Positions 38,346-47,879 of a stretch of DNA of 64,000 nucleotides are shown here, one piece after another. The stretch spans positions 620,001-684,000 of the forward strand of contig NZ_AEUT02000001.1 in the NCBI RefSeq assembly GCF_000187935.1, in the 5' to 3' direction. The translations under genes were made by a program, and so were the position numbers. The DNA is from Streptococcus parauberis NCFD 2020 (lineage in GTDB: Bacteria > Bacillota > Bacilli > Lactobacillales > Streptococcaceae). How positions within the stretch are numbered: position 1 is the first letter of the stretch; each line of letters begins with the position of its first letter. The notes below the pieces were generated by a model that ran no database searches, was not told the DNA's origin, and was given only the letters and a program-made list of their open reading frames with translations.

Positions 38346-38531
38346 CTACTCCTTAATTTGGCTGATATTCATCAAGATGCATGCAAATCCTGCCATAAGT
38401 ACACCAGATAGCCATACTTGCCAATTGACATCACTGATTAGTGCACTTGTACCGAGCAATCCCAGACCAGTTTGCGCCATCGTTTTGATTGTTTTAATTA
38501 ATACATCTTTTGACCATTTTTCTAAGTTCAT
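38346..38531 (-). CDS. Phage holin
   Basis: This 61-residue protein has two hydrophobic helices (about 18-36 and 40-56) separated by a short turn and ends in a charged tail, as in small streptococcal holins. The ATG at 38531 is chosen because AAGGAGG lies seven bases upstream and the codon overlaps the previous stop (ATGA); a GTG 24 bases earlier is less likely. It forms the pore that releases the lysin. Confidence 0.8.
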   Translation of the reverse strand: MNLEKWSKDVLIKTIKTMAQTGLGLLGTSALISDVNWQVWLSGVLMAGFACILMNISQIKE

Positions 38532-38848
38532 TTTTTGTCCTCCTTCTCTTTCCACAAAGTTTTCAACTGTTCATCGTGACTAATAAGCTTATCTTCTACA
38601 ACTCCGATTCTTTCCTCGTGCTTATCTTGAGTATTTTGCAATCGGTCTCTGTGTGCTCGAGAATCAGCCCATTTGTAATCATTGTCTTTTAAATCGATGT
38701 TAAGTTTGTTGATAGCGTTTTTTAGTCCTTCCATTGCTATTTTGTTATTTTCAAGCAATATTTTGATTGGTGCTGATACATATTTTAAAAATACAATGAT
38801 TGCTACTAATGCAGTGCACCATTGTGAGATTGCTGTGATGTCAATCAT
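38528..38848 (-). CDS. Phage membrane protein with coiled coil, lysis cassette
   Basis: This 106-residue protein has one N-terminal membrane segment (about 8-28) and a long charged helical tail ending LISHDEQLKTLWKEKEDKK. Such proteins commonly precede the holin in streptococcal phages and may act as a second holin or haemolysin XhlA-like factor. The ATG at 38848 has GGAGG upstream. It overlaps both neighbours by four bases. Confidence 0.65.
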   Translation of the reverse strand: MIDITAISQWCTALVAIIVFLKYVSAPIKILLENNKIAMEGLKNAINKLNIDLKDNDYKWADSRAHRDRLQNTQDKHEERIGVVEDKLISHDEQLKTLWKEKEDKK

Positions 38849-39567
38849 CCGACCACCTCCCTCCAATTTGCTGGGTAGTCAGATGGCGAATATACATTTG
38901 TATCAGCTAAGCTTTCGTATACTTTGCCATTAAACGTTACTTTATCCCCTTTTTTGTATGCATCATGTGCGCCTGTTGGTTGTTTGAATTCGTCAATAAC
39001 TACGATTTCAGCACTTGTACCGTCTACTTGTTCAATTGTACCGGTGGCATTGATTAAAGGCTTATACAAGCTCGCTACGCCATCTGGTAACCAATCTGAT
39101 TGACTGCGATGCGCTTGGATAACTTCGTATAGATTATTATTGTAGCTAAATATGTCTTTTGCATTATAATCGTGCGCTACTTCGTAAGAAGGATATTGAC
39201 TAGCAATTTCTGTTTTTGCTTCTTCTGACAAGTCAACTGATTTAATCAATGTTTTTATAATTGCAGTTGTTTTGTTAGTTTCGTCAACTGCTTGCTTAAC
39301 CTCTGACATTGCTTTTTCTGCAGTATCTTTGATTAAATCAATTGCTTGTTTTACTTCATCAACCTTTTGCGATGTCACTTGATTATCGTATGTTTGCACG
39401 TATTTATTGACAAGCCACTCAATAGCTTTCGATTTCAAATCGGCAGCTTCTACTGTTCCTTTTACGATGGCAGTAAAAGAGAGGCTAACTTGTGGGTCAG
39501 TCTCTCTAACAACTATTTCAGTTTGATTCGATAATTCGTCGTAATACGCTTTACAATTCAGAGTCAT
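38845..39567 (-). CDS. Phage protein with DUF1366-like start and carbohydrate-binding repeats
   Basis: This 240-residue protein has a beta-rich N-terminal part (1-75) and a helical middle (75-130). Two C-terminal repeats resemble CBM5/12 chitin-binding modules (YNNNLYEVIQAHRSQSDWLP and KVYESLADTNVYSPSDYP, each ending in W-x-P or NW). It may bind host wall or sugar and act as a baseplate accessory. The assignment comes from pattern only. Confidence 0.6.
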   Translation of the reverse strand: MTLNCKAYYDELSNQTEIVVRETDPQVSLSFTAIVKGTVEAADLKSKAIEWLVNKYVQTYDNQVTSQKVDEVKQAIDLIKDTAEKAMSEVKQAVDETNKTTAIIKTLIKSVDLSEEAKTEIASQYPSYEVAHDYNAKDIFSYNNNLYEVIQAHRSQSDWLPDGVASLYKPLINATGTIEQVDGTSAEIVVIDEFKQPTGAHDAYKKGDKVTFNGKVYESLADTNVYSPSDYPANWREVVG

Positions 39568-39694
39568 TTGCCACCTCTTCCCCTTTTGCGTTTAGTTGTG
39601 CTTGAAGTTCTTCGACTTGCACCTCTAAAACAGTTTTATCATAGTTTAATTGTGCCACTTGCATTGCTAGTTTTTGTATAATTTTATCGTTCAT
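39551..39694 (-). CDS. Small phage protein, coiled coil
   Basis: This 47-residue open frame begins MNDKIIQKLAMQVAQLNYDK and is almost entirely helical heptads. AAGGAG lies upstream of the ATG, and the end overlaps the start of the next gene out of frame. Its place between the tail tip and lysis genes is typical for short streptococcal phage proteins of unknown role. Confidence 0.65.
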   Translation of the reverse strand: MNDKIIQKLAMQVAQLNYDKTVLEVQVEELQAQLNAKGEEVANDSEL

Positions 39695-39704
39695 GTTTTT
39701 CTCC

Positions 39705-42700
39705 TTAAAAACCTAAATCTTGGAAGTATGACTGACCGAGATTTTTCATCCCGGAATTAAATGCTCTCAATATCTCAAATAAGTTCCAGTCTTTCCCTTT
39801 GTAATCGGTATTACTCCAGTAAAGCCTTCCTGCGCCAGAAAATGAATGATTAAATGTTATAGTATCGCCGTACAAATCAATCCTATCTTTTGTACTATCT
39901 GACCTAAAAATACGAATTCCAGCGAAGTAGCCTTCTGATTGACTGTTAATGCCTGCGTTGTTTGATGTAACTCCAAATCCTGCGTAAACTCCACCGTATG
40001 AATCATCGGCCAATTCCATAAATCCAGTCTTATCATTCAATTTTCTAAAAATCGCATTTGTTGGACTGTTAAATTCAATCGTGGCGTTATTGTAAAATGA
40101 TAATTTAGAACCATTCAAATCAATCTTCATGTTTCCATTCAGCGCACTGATAACACCACCATTGATACGTTCGCCAGTAATGTCAATTGCTTTTACAGAT
40201 GTGATGAAAGCAGTTTTTGCAGTCAATTTATTAACTAGTGCATCATCTACAGTCAGTTTATTTATCATTGCGCTATCGACAACCATTTTTTCAGCGGTTA
40301 TGCTTCCTGCTTTAATACGATTAGCATCAAGATAACCAGTTTGTATCTTCCCGGCATCTACGTTAAGTATGTGTGCATCTTTAATGACGGCATTATCTAT
40401 TAACGTTTGACCATCGAGGTGGATAAGTCTACCTTGCAATGTAATTCCATTGTAGTCCATATTAATTCTTGTTATTATGTCTTTCGAACTATTTAAGACT
40501 TTGATTGCATAACTATCAGCAAGTTGTGTGACTTGCGTTTGTGTGGCAGTTGTTTGTTTTGCAGTACTAATTAACTGTAAGTTAGTGTTATCGCTAAATT
40601 CAGTTGGGATTGCTGAACCTTTAACAATCATCATTTGGTGGAATGATACTGTTCCATTTTTGACAATTTTTACATTTAACGCATACTCGTCTATATCAAT
40701 AGCTCGATATGGTACAAATGTTCCTGTGAAAACTTGGTTATTACCTGTTTTTGTAGGGTTAATTTGGAAGCTACCAAAAGTGTAATTATTGTACATTAGT
40801 TGCACGATAATCCCAGCATCTGGAATAACATCAACATCTAACACAAATCGATAAGCATAAGTTTCACCATTATTTGTGAAGTTTGATGTTATTGGAATCT
40901 TAAATCCGTAATTAACATTGGTTGTATTACCTGTACTTGTTATTATTAAGAGATTTGCTGTTGACCCTAAAATAAGTCGTACATCTGCTAAATCATTTGT
41001 TTTTTGCCACTTAGACAATTTACTTGGGTCATAAATAATATTCCCATCACTACTATCCTCAACTGCCTTACTAACAGTCGTTTGGATAACTTCCGAAGTT
41101 GCAACCATGTTTGTGATATTTGTTGTGACATCGCCTTCGGTTTTTCCAAGCACACGTTGGTACATATCAGATGTTTGTTTGACCGTTTGAAAGTCTGATT
41201 TAGTAGTATTGTAATCATTTTGAAGTGTTGAGATATTTAAATTAATACCGTTTACAGTCTGGTCAAACGTTGATGTGTTTACCTTGGTTCCGACTTGCGC
41301 TGATAAGCTTGCGTAGTTTTGGTCTACAGTTTGTTTGTATTCAGCAATTTTAGTATTTGTGTAATTTTCAACATCTTCAGGGGCTGGTGACCAGTCTGTT
41401 GAGATATTGCCTTTTTCAATTTTGTATTTATACGGTACTGCGTTCGCTGTGCTTGCTGGTTTATAGCCTCCAGCATTTGGGTAAAAAATGACCGCTGTCC
41501 TAGTATTGACAGCGGGCTTTTTAAATTTAACAGTTGCTTTGCCATTAATAATCGGAACATTATTGTTTCTTTGCTCATTGTCATTTGCGCTCGTAGGATT
41601 ACATAATCCAATCGTTACTTGATTATCTGGATTGTTGACAATATCTTTTAACCAAAGCGTTACCGTGTAATCTTCCTCAATTGTGTCGAGGTATGTTGGC
41701 ATTATTACAAATGCATTGCTTATAGCTCGTGGATTTAAAACAGTGTCGGATTTTTTAAATCTGTTAACTCCACCGACTTGAATGCTCTCAAATTTTGCAG
41801 TCAGTCCATTTACATCAGACGTCAATTGAGCTTTGCTTGCGTAAGTGTTAGACACTTCTGTTCTTAATGCAGTTGTCTGCTTTGCATTTTCATCCTTGAC
41901 ATATGTTTGCATAGCAGTCGTTCTTGTGCCATCTTCATTAACATAAGTTTGTAATGCTGAGATATCAGTCTTTATACCATTAACAGTTGTCTCGATGGTA
42001 GTTTTGTTTGTCTCGATATTATTTGCATTTGTTTGTGTTGTACGCTGTAAACTAGTTAATTGAGTATCAATAGTTTGTTTATATTGTGCAAGTTCGTACG
42101 TGCTGTCTGTTTGATTAGGCACCCAGTCTGTTGCAGTGCTTCCATATTCCACTTTGTAAGGCTTAGCATATACACCAGCCATTGAAAATTTAACAGATGC
42201 TACGTTTGATGCAAATGTAAATGTCTTAGAATATTGTGTGTTTTGTGCTGTGCCATACTCACGACTAATAAACTTACCAGAACTATCGTATTTAGAAGCA
42301 TAAATTACTACATTAGCTGGAACGGTAACAGTCACTTCTTTTTTAGTTGAGACATCTATTTTACCTGTTGTAAAATCTGTTGTCGTTGTTTTGAATGTAC
42401 CGTCAGAATCAATATAGCCATTAGTTAAATCTGATTTTGCTATCAAGTTCCCACTGCCAACTTGAATTTTAGAAAGCGTAGTATAAACGCCTTCCAAACT
42501 ATCCTCAAAAGTTTTAACAGATTGTGTCACGCTATCTACACTTCCAGTTAATCCGCTGACAGTTTTATCTAATTGAGCCACAGTCGTTTTTGTACCGTTT
42601 GCGGTTGTTTCTACTTGAGTAACACGACTTGATAATTCGTTTTGCTTATTGGCTTGATCTAATACGTCAGATTCAGCCTTTTTTAAGTCTGTAACGACTT

Positions 42701-44063
42701 GTGAAGATGTTGCTTCTAAGCTATCAATGTCAGCTTGTAACGTTGTCTTTGCGCTTGATAAGTCATTTTTCACCTTAGTTAAATCATTTGTAACAGTCGT
42801 GACGTTACTTAATGCTAAAACAGCTTTTGCATCAGCATCCTTAATAGCGCTATCCATGCTATTAGCCTGTGCTTGGACTTCTGATATTTTACCATTAACA
42901 GTAGCAATTTGTTCTTCGGCTTTAACTTCCGAAGCTACGATTCCTTGTTGGATTTCCTCTTTTAAATCAGATTGTTTTTTGTCAAATATAGCGTTAGCAT
43001 TGTCTATCTTGCGTTGCAGTTCTTCTTCTGTGCTATTATTAACATTCAAAATTTCCGCAACTGCTCCTGATAAACCGCTTCTACTAATTCCGCCTGACCA
43101 AGCATTTTCGCTAAACGTAAATTCGGTGTAGACTTGTTCTAATGCATCGTATTTATAAGCTACAATTTTAAATAGGCCATCGACATGGTGAGCCTTGCTC
43201 TTAACAGTTACATAATCGCCCAAGTGGACTGTTTGTCCGTCAACTTCAAAGGCTTTAATTGTATATTTTACTTTTGGTTTATCGATTTTTTCAACACTAA
43301 ATTTACGCTCTAACCACCTCTTCATTTCTGCGCCATCAGTGATATTGTTGTTTGTAAATGTAGCTTCGTTAACATATGGCAAAGCATCAATAATAGGACT
43401 ATCTACTGTGATAGATAATCCTTTATCATTTTCTCCAGTGATACGTGTGACAACTCCTGTTGTGTCACTTTCTCGTGCATAATCTTCTAGATTGTAATGC
43501 GTTGAGATGACTGCTCCACGGTTGCTACCACGTTCATTTGGTATTGATATAGAGTAGTTGTCTCTGACTATCTCACCTTCCCATGTTCCTACGATACTGT
43601 GTTTACCATCTAACAATAGATTATAGAGCGTATCCTCTTTATCAGTCGTAAACGTATGTACATCTGTAATATCACTATCAAATGTAAATGGCATTAGTGC
43701 AGTTTGTGAGCCTGCAATTAATAAGTCTAGTGCAACTTGACAAGACTTAGTAATAACATTAAGTGGCTTTACCTTGCGGATAAAAATATCTTCAGTAATG
43801 TGATAGCACGTCAGCACAACTTCATCTAATGATTCTACTTTATTTTTAATCCTAAAAAATTGCTTGCCATGTTGTGGTGTTGGTGCGGATATTAGGTCAT
43901 TTTCTAGTAGTAACAAATGGTTATCAGTATCTGATAATGGGTATTTAACGATTAGTTTATACTCGCCATTTCTTTCTTCTTCAATCTCTGCAAAATAGGC
44001 TTCTGGTAGTGGACTACCGTTATAATCTACTACGCCGGTTTTTGCTCCATAATAATAAAGCAT
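39705..44063 (-). CDS. Phage tail tip / receptor-binding protein (Tal-like)
   Basis: This 1452-residue protein has an N-terminal prophage tail (gp27/endopeptidase tail-type) hub domain in residues 1-330. The rest alternates coiled coils with three beta-sandwich, carbohydrate-binding-like inserts near 560-680, 785-925 and 1050-1200; the first two end with DW(V/S)P. The final 250 residues have a gp58/neck-passage-like pattern (AGKIQTGYLDANRIKAGSITAEKM) and a C-terminal receptor-binding region. No hyaluronidase motif is visible. It overlaps the Dit gene by one base. Confidence 0.85.
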   Translation of the reverse strand: MLYYYGAKTGVVDYNGSPLPEAYFAEIEEERNGEYKLIVKYPLSDTDNHLLLLENDLISAPTPQHGKQFFRIKNKVESLDEVVLTCYHITEDIFIRKVKPLNVITKSCQVALDLLIAGSQTALMPFTFDSDITDVHTFTTDKEDTLYNLLLDGKHSIVGTWEGEIVRDNYSISIPNERGSNRGAVISTHYNLEDYARESDTTGVVTRITGENDKGLSITVDSPIIDALPYVNEATFTNNNITDGAEMKRWLERKFSVEKIDKPKVKYTIKAFEVDGQTVHLGDYVTVKSKAHHVDGLFKIVAYKYDALEQVYTEFTFSENAWSGGISRSGLSGAVAEILNVNNSTEEELQRKIDNANAIFDKKQSDLKEEIQQGIVASEVKAEEQIATVNGKISEVQAQANSMDSAIKDADAKAVLALSNVTTVTNDLTKVKNDLSSAKTTLQADIDSLEATSSQVVTDLKKAESDVLDQANKQNELSSRVTQVETTANGTKTTVAQLDKTVSGLTGSVDSVTQSVKTFEDSLEGVYTTLSKIQVGSGNLIAKSDLTNGYIDSDGTFKTTTTDFTTGKIDVSTKKEVTVTVPANVVIYASKYDSSGKFISREYGTAQNTQYSKTFTFASNVASVKFSMAGVYAKPYKVEYGSTATDWVPNQTDSTYELAQYKQTIDTQLTSLQRTTQTNANNIETNKTTIETTVNGIKTDISALQTYVNEDGTRTTAMQTYVKDENAKQTTALRTEVSNTYASKAQLTSDVNGLTAKFESIQVGGVNRFKKSDTVLNPRAISNAFVIMPTYLDTIEEDYTVTLWLKDIVNNPDNQVTIGLCNPTSANDNEQRNNNVPIINGKATVKFKKPAVNTRTAVIFYPNAGGYKPASTANAVPYKYKIEKGNISTDWSPAPEDVENYTNTKIAEYKQTVDQNYASLSAQVGTKVNTSTFDQTVNGINLNISTLQNDYNTTKSDFQTVKQTSDMYQRVLGKTEGDVTTNITNMVATSEVIQTTVSKAVEDSSDGNIIYDPSKLSKWQKTNDLADVRLILGSTANLLIITSTGNTTNVNYGFKIPITSNFTNNGETYAYRFVLDVDVIPDAGIIVQLMYNNYTFGSFQINPTKTGNNQVFTGTFVPYRAIDIDEYALNVKIVKNGTVSFHQMMIVKGSAIPTEFSDNTNLQLISTAKQTTATQTQVTQLADSYAIKVLNSSKDIITRINMDYNGITLQGRLIHLDGQTLIDNAVIKDAHILNVDAGKIQTGYLDANRIKAGSITAEKMVVDSAMINKLTVDDALVNKLTAKTAFITSVKAIDITGERINGGVISALNGNMKIDLNGSKLSFYNNATIEFNSPTNAIFRKLNDKTGFMELADDSYGGVYAGFGVTSNNAGINSQSEGYFAGIRIFRSDSTKDRIDLYGDTITFNHSFSGAGRLYWSNTDYKGKDWNLFEILRAFNSGMKNLGQSYFQDLGF

Positions 44064-44782
44064 TATTTATACCCCCAATTCGTTTCAACTTTTAAACTTG
44101 CTACTCCTGCACCTAAAACAACTCCATATATATCTTTATCTGGATCAACAGTCACAAAATCACCCCTCCATTTAACTTGATTACCAGTGCTATCTCTAAC
44201 CGATGGCATTTGTTGATTATTAATCATAACAGTTGTCTTAACTGCATCGATTAATTCGACGTAATTTCCAGCTATCGAAAAATAGCAGTCTGTTGTTGAT
44301 TCAGGAACAATGGTAATTGTTGGAAATGCTAAGGCAGTCCCTTGCGTATTATATGAGCCATTTGCAGTAAATGTTTGAGTGTCAATTGTCGTCATATATT
44401 TTGTCGGATGACAATTAAAAGTTACGTCAGCAACCCACGCTCCAAAATCATCCACTCTAAACTCAAAATCATCAACTGTATAGCACCAAAAACGGATACC
44501 TTGAAGTCGTTCATTCATTAACCAAAAATTCTCTTTTGTCAGTAATTCTGTAAATTCTAACACTTGCATATAATCACAGTCTATCAAGCTAATATGATAG
44601 CCACGTTTTACCATAGAGCGATGTTTATTGGTTGATTTGATAGCGCCTGAAATGCCGTTATGCTCAATTAGCCTTGTCTTTGAACTCGAGACTTTTAAAA
44701 ACGGATGGTCTTCCACGATAACCTTAAAAGGAAAAGACGATGTCCGAACACCGTCAATGATTAATTCATTATCAATTATCAT
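44063..44782 (-). CDS. Distal tail protein (Dit)
   Basis: This 239-residue protein lies between tape measure and tail tip, the fixed position of Dit in siphoviruses. The N-terminal half has DGVRTSSFPFKVIVEDHPFL and a beta-rich ring domain; the C-terminal half is a galectin-like domain. Dit forms the hexameric hub joining tube and tip. It overlaps both neighbours by a few bases. Confidence 0.85.
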   Translation of the reverse strand: MIIDNELIIDGVRTSSFPFKVIVEDHPFLKVSSSKTRLIEHNGISGAIKSTNKHRSMVKRGYHISLIDCDYMQVLEFTELLTKENFWLMNERLQGIRFWCYTVDDFEFRVDDFGAWVADVTFNCHPTKYMTTIDTQTFTANGSYNTQGTALAFPTITIVPESTTDCYFSIAGNYVELIDAVKTTVMINNQQMPSVRDSTGNQVKWRGDFVTVDPDKDIYGVVLGAGVASLKVETNWGYK

Positions 44783-47682
44783 GCTCTACCTCCTAAGGAT
44801 GATTGTCGTCTTATCTCGTAAGCAAGTCTGTTTGATACTTCTTCCGCAATGCTTGTAATGTCATTGTCATTTCTGACTACTACATCAGATATTTTAACTT
44901 CAATAGCATTGTTAGTATTCATCGTGTTGGCAATACCTTGCCCAATCATGCCAAGTGTCTTACTGTTAAGTGGTAAGATAGCTTCGTTTCCTGCTTCTCC
45001 ACCTACCATTGCTCTATTTCCATTCATGCCAAATAATGTTGGCTTTGTCATGATACCACCTTTTGCAAACCATTGGACGTCGATGGATGGTCTTGTTGAT
45101 GGGTCTGTAATCCAGTCTATTGGATTTACTGAACCTGAAGCGGAAAAATATGGCAATGGAATGTGTGGCCATTGAAATTGGAAGTTAAACAATTCTTTAA
45201 TTGCTTCAATTGCGGTTGCTACTGCTTCTTTTGCACCATTGATTTTCTCGGAAATTGTATTAAAAATTGCATCCCAAATGTTTTGAACAACACCCCAAAT
45301 ACCATTTAGTGTATTTGACATAACAGATAAGATTGCATTAATAACTGTACTTACAATATTTAATATACCGTCCCATGTTGATTGTAATACGCCTTTGATT
45401 GTCTCCCAAGCACCCGACCAATCGCCATTTATAACCTGCATTACTGCCTTAATAACACCTAAGATGATATCTAGCGCTGTGCTGATAGTCGTCTTGATGA
45501 TTTCCCAAGCCGAGAAGATAATTGTTTGAATATTTTCCCACTGTGCTTGCAAATAAGGCCACAAGGTTTCCATGACAAACTGGATAGTTGTGAGAATAAA
45601 ATTCCAAACTATCTCAGCGGTTGACCTGATTAATTCTTGATTTTCAATCCACCATGTTGTAATTTCTCCCCACATTGTCATTACAAAATCATAAATAATT
45701 TGTACAACTGTTTGAATAGTGGTTGAAATAAATTCCCATGCGATTGTCACTGCCTCTCTAAAACCCTCATTAGTTTCCCAAAGATATTTTAATCCAATGA
45801 CAAGCCCAGCTATTGCTAGCGCAATACCAGCCACAATTCCGATGATAGGCATTGCCCCAGCGATTAATGCGCCTATTGTGGTTCCTGCTGCCAAAGCTGC
45901 CGCTTGAAGTGCAATAAAAATTGGTGCTAACACACCAACAGCGGTTATGACTAAGCCTAAGACAACAGAAAATTCTTTAACTGGTGCTGGCAAGTCTTTG
46001 AACCATCCTGCAAAGCTTTTTAGTATATCTCCTAGTGTTTCCAATACTGGTGCTACAGTTTCAATTAAAGTTCCACCGAATTCTGCCATTGCTTCTTTAG
46101 CCTGATTAGACGCTACTGTTAATTTATCAAATGGATCCTGTGTTGCTTCAAAAGTTTTGCTTACTGTTCCAGAAGCTCCTTCAGAAGCTTTTGCCAAATC
46201 GTCAAACGTTAAAGCGCCACGTTGAATAGCATCAACCATTCTTGGCGCCGCCTTGCTTCCGAAAATCTCAGAAGCTATTGTTAAGGCTTCTGTCTCATCC
46301 TTGCTATTTTTAATTTGGTCAACAGTACCTTTTAGACCTTCTTCTAATGATTTCCCATCTTTTGCATAGTTTACACTTGCTTTTGATAATGATGTCAAAG
46401 CAGATGCCGAATCAATCCCTGATTTTTCAAACTTACCAATTAAGTTTGCCCCTTCTTCAAAAGATAGACCAAGCATTTTTATTTGTGGCGCACCATCTAT
46501 TGCTTTCTGTATGATATCATCAACTGATTGGTCGGTTTCTTGCGCTACTTTTGTAACATTATCAAGCACCTTACCTAAATCATCGTTAGATAATCCGAAA
46601 GCTTCTATTGCTTGCTTAGCAGACATGGCGGAATCAGTTACATCCGTTCCGTTAATCTGTGAATATTTAATTAATTGTTCCGAAGCGGATTGGAGTTTTT
46701 CTCCAGTAAATCCAAATTGGGTGTTTAAACTTCCAATAGCATCACCAGCTGTTTGAAAATCTGTTGATATTGAACCAATGACCCCACTTACTACACTTTG
46801 AAGTGATTCTAATTCCTTACCAGTTGCGCCGGTTTTAGTTGCAACAGTATCCATTGAGTCGTCGACTTCTTTCCACGCTTCGACTGCCATTTTTCCTGCT
46901 TCAACTAATTTTTGTCCAACTTCTTGTGCAGCATCTGCAACTTCCATCATCACATCAGCTTTTAAGTAGCTAGTTGCTTCTTTAATGCCTGCGCCTGCTT
47001 GCGCAGATGAATCATCTAACCCTTTCATGGCACGGTCAATTTCCATTACCTCAATTTCAGCTTGGCCAATTTCATTTTGTAACCTTTTCCACTCTTCCGT
47101 GCCGATATTATCATTGCCAAGAGCAGATTGTTTGTCCTTTAAACCATCTACTTTTTGTTCAGCGTATTCAGCTTGTTCACCGAGCAATTTCATTTTTTGT
47201 TCTGTTAACTCGACATTGCCGGGATCTAATTGCAATTTACGATTAACGATATCTAGTTCTTGGCCAATGTCTCCAATTGCTTTGTTGAGATTTAAAATAG
47301 ATTGTGGATTGCCTACATCTTCAATATGTTGCTTTGTCTTGTTCATCGCAACATCGACAGAATTCATTTGCGTGGATACTTTTTCTATCTCAACTTGTAG
47401 CTTCATCCACTTATCAGAGCCAATTTCGTCTTTTCCAAGTTGGGCTTGTTTGTTTTTTAGTTCTTCAATCTTTAAAGCACCAAGCCTTGCTTGCTCTTGT
47501 AAGTTCTCTAGCTTTCTGTTTAAAAGTTCTGTATTGTCTGGGTCAAATTTAAGTTGTCTATTGATATTGGTAAAGTCTTTTTTAAGTGTTGATAAAGCAC
47601 CGTTTATACCTTTTACCGACTTGTCAAATTCAACTGTATCTGCTCCAAATTTAACATACAGACCTTCGTAAGTTTCTGACAT
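44779..47682 (-). CDS. Tail tape measure protein
   Basis: This 967-residue protein sets tail length. Residues about 35-230 form two tandem copies of an 85-residue coiled-coil unit, each with NR(Q/K)L-x-(F/L)DP-x-N-x-EL and ending in a (V/I)D-x-AM. Then follow an APRMVDAIQRGALTFDDLA phage tail domain (PhageMin_Tail), five or six hydrophobic segments (about 580-720), amphipathic tryptophan repeats (740-830) and a C-terminal GEAGNEAILPL motif. AGGAGGTAAT precedes the ATG. Confidence 0.93.
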   Translation of the reverse strand: MSETYEGLYVKFGADTVEFDKSVKGINGALSTLKKDFTNINRQLKFDPDNTELLNRKLENLQEQARLGALKIEELKNKQAQLGKDEIGSDKWMKLQVEIEKVSTQMNSVDVAMNKTKQHIEDVGNPQSILNLNKAIGDIGQELDIVNRKLQLDPGNVELTEQKMKLLGEQAEYAEQKVDGLKDKQSALGNDNIGTEEWKRLQNEIGQAEIEVMEIDRAMKGLDDSSAQAGAGIKEATSYLKADVMMEVADAAQEVGQKLVEAGKMAVEAWKEVDDSMDTVATKTGATGKELESLQSVVSGVIGSISTDFQTAGDAIGSLNTQFGFTGEKLQSASEQLIKYSQINGTDVTDSAMSAKQAIEAFGLSNDDLGKVLDNVTKVAQETDQSVDDIIQKAIDGAPQIKMLGLSFEEGANLIGKFEKSGIDSASALTSLSKASVNYAKDGKSLEEGLKGTVDQIKNSKDETEALTIASEIFGSKAAPRMVDAIQRGALTFDDLAKASEGASGTVSKTFEATQDPFDKLTVASNQAKEAMAEFGGTLIETVAPVLETLGDILKSFAGWFKDLPAPVKEFSVVLGLVITAVGVLAPIFIALQAAALAAGTTIGALIAGAMPIIGIVAGIALAIAGLVIGLKYLWETNEGFREAVTIAWEFISTTIQTVVQIIYDFVMTMWGEITTWWIENQELIRSTAEIVWNFILTTIQFVMETLWPYLQAQWENIQTIIFSAWEIIKTTISTALDIILGVIKAVMQVINGDWSGAWETIKGVLQSTWDGILNIVSTVINAILSVMSNTLNGIWGVVQNIWDAIFNTISEKINGAKEAVATAIEAIKELFNFQFQWPHIPLPYFSASGSVNPIDWITDPSTRPSIDVQWFAKGGIMTKPTLFGMNGNRAMVGGEAGNEAILPLNSKTLGMIGQGIANTMNTNNAIEVKISDVVVRNDNDITSIAEEVSNRLAYEIRRQSSLGGRA

Positions 47683-47696
47683 ATTACCTCCTTTCT

Positions 47697-47879
47697 TTAA
47701 ACCATCGCACTCAATAAATCAGAGTTAGACGCTGGTTTTTTAGTTTCTTCTTTGTGTGACATTTCTCTGAATAGACTCATTAAATAATTAAAATGTTGTT
47801 GTTCTGCCCAGTCCACATCCACACGTAATTCAAAAATAACTTTATATAGTTTTTCAGAAGTGATTACTTCCTTTGTGGC
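47697..47879 (-). CDS. Tail assembly chaperone, frameshift extension (gpT-like part of gpGT)
   Basis: This frame has no start of its own. It is entered by a -1 shift from the upstream chaperone gene at the slippery A-AAA-AAG (47879-47885). It adds 60 residues (beginning ATKEVITSEKLYK and ending SDLLSAMV) to residue K152, giving about 212 residues. A small hairpin GAAGT-AATC-ACTTC lies about ten bases past the slip site. This is the classic gpG/gpGT arrangement between major tail protein and tape measure. Confidence 0.8.
   Translation of the reverse strand, partial: ATKEVITSEKLYKVIFELRVDVDWAEQQHFNYLMSLFREMSHKEETKKPASNSDLLSAMV

Noticed and set aside
46985..47671. 228-codon plus-strand frame opposite the tape measure gene
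   Set aside because: It is a shadow of the coiled-coil repeats, rich in S, C and F, with no ribosome-binding site or matching neighbours.
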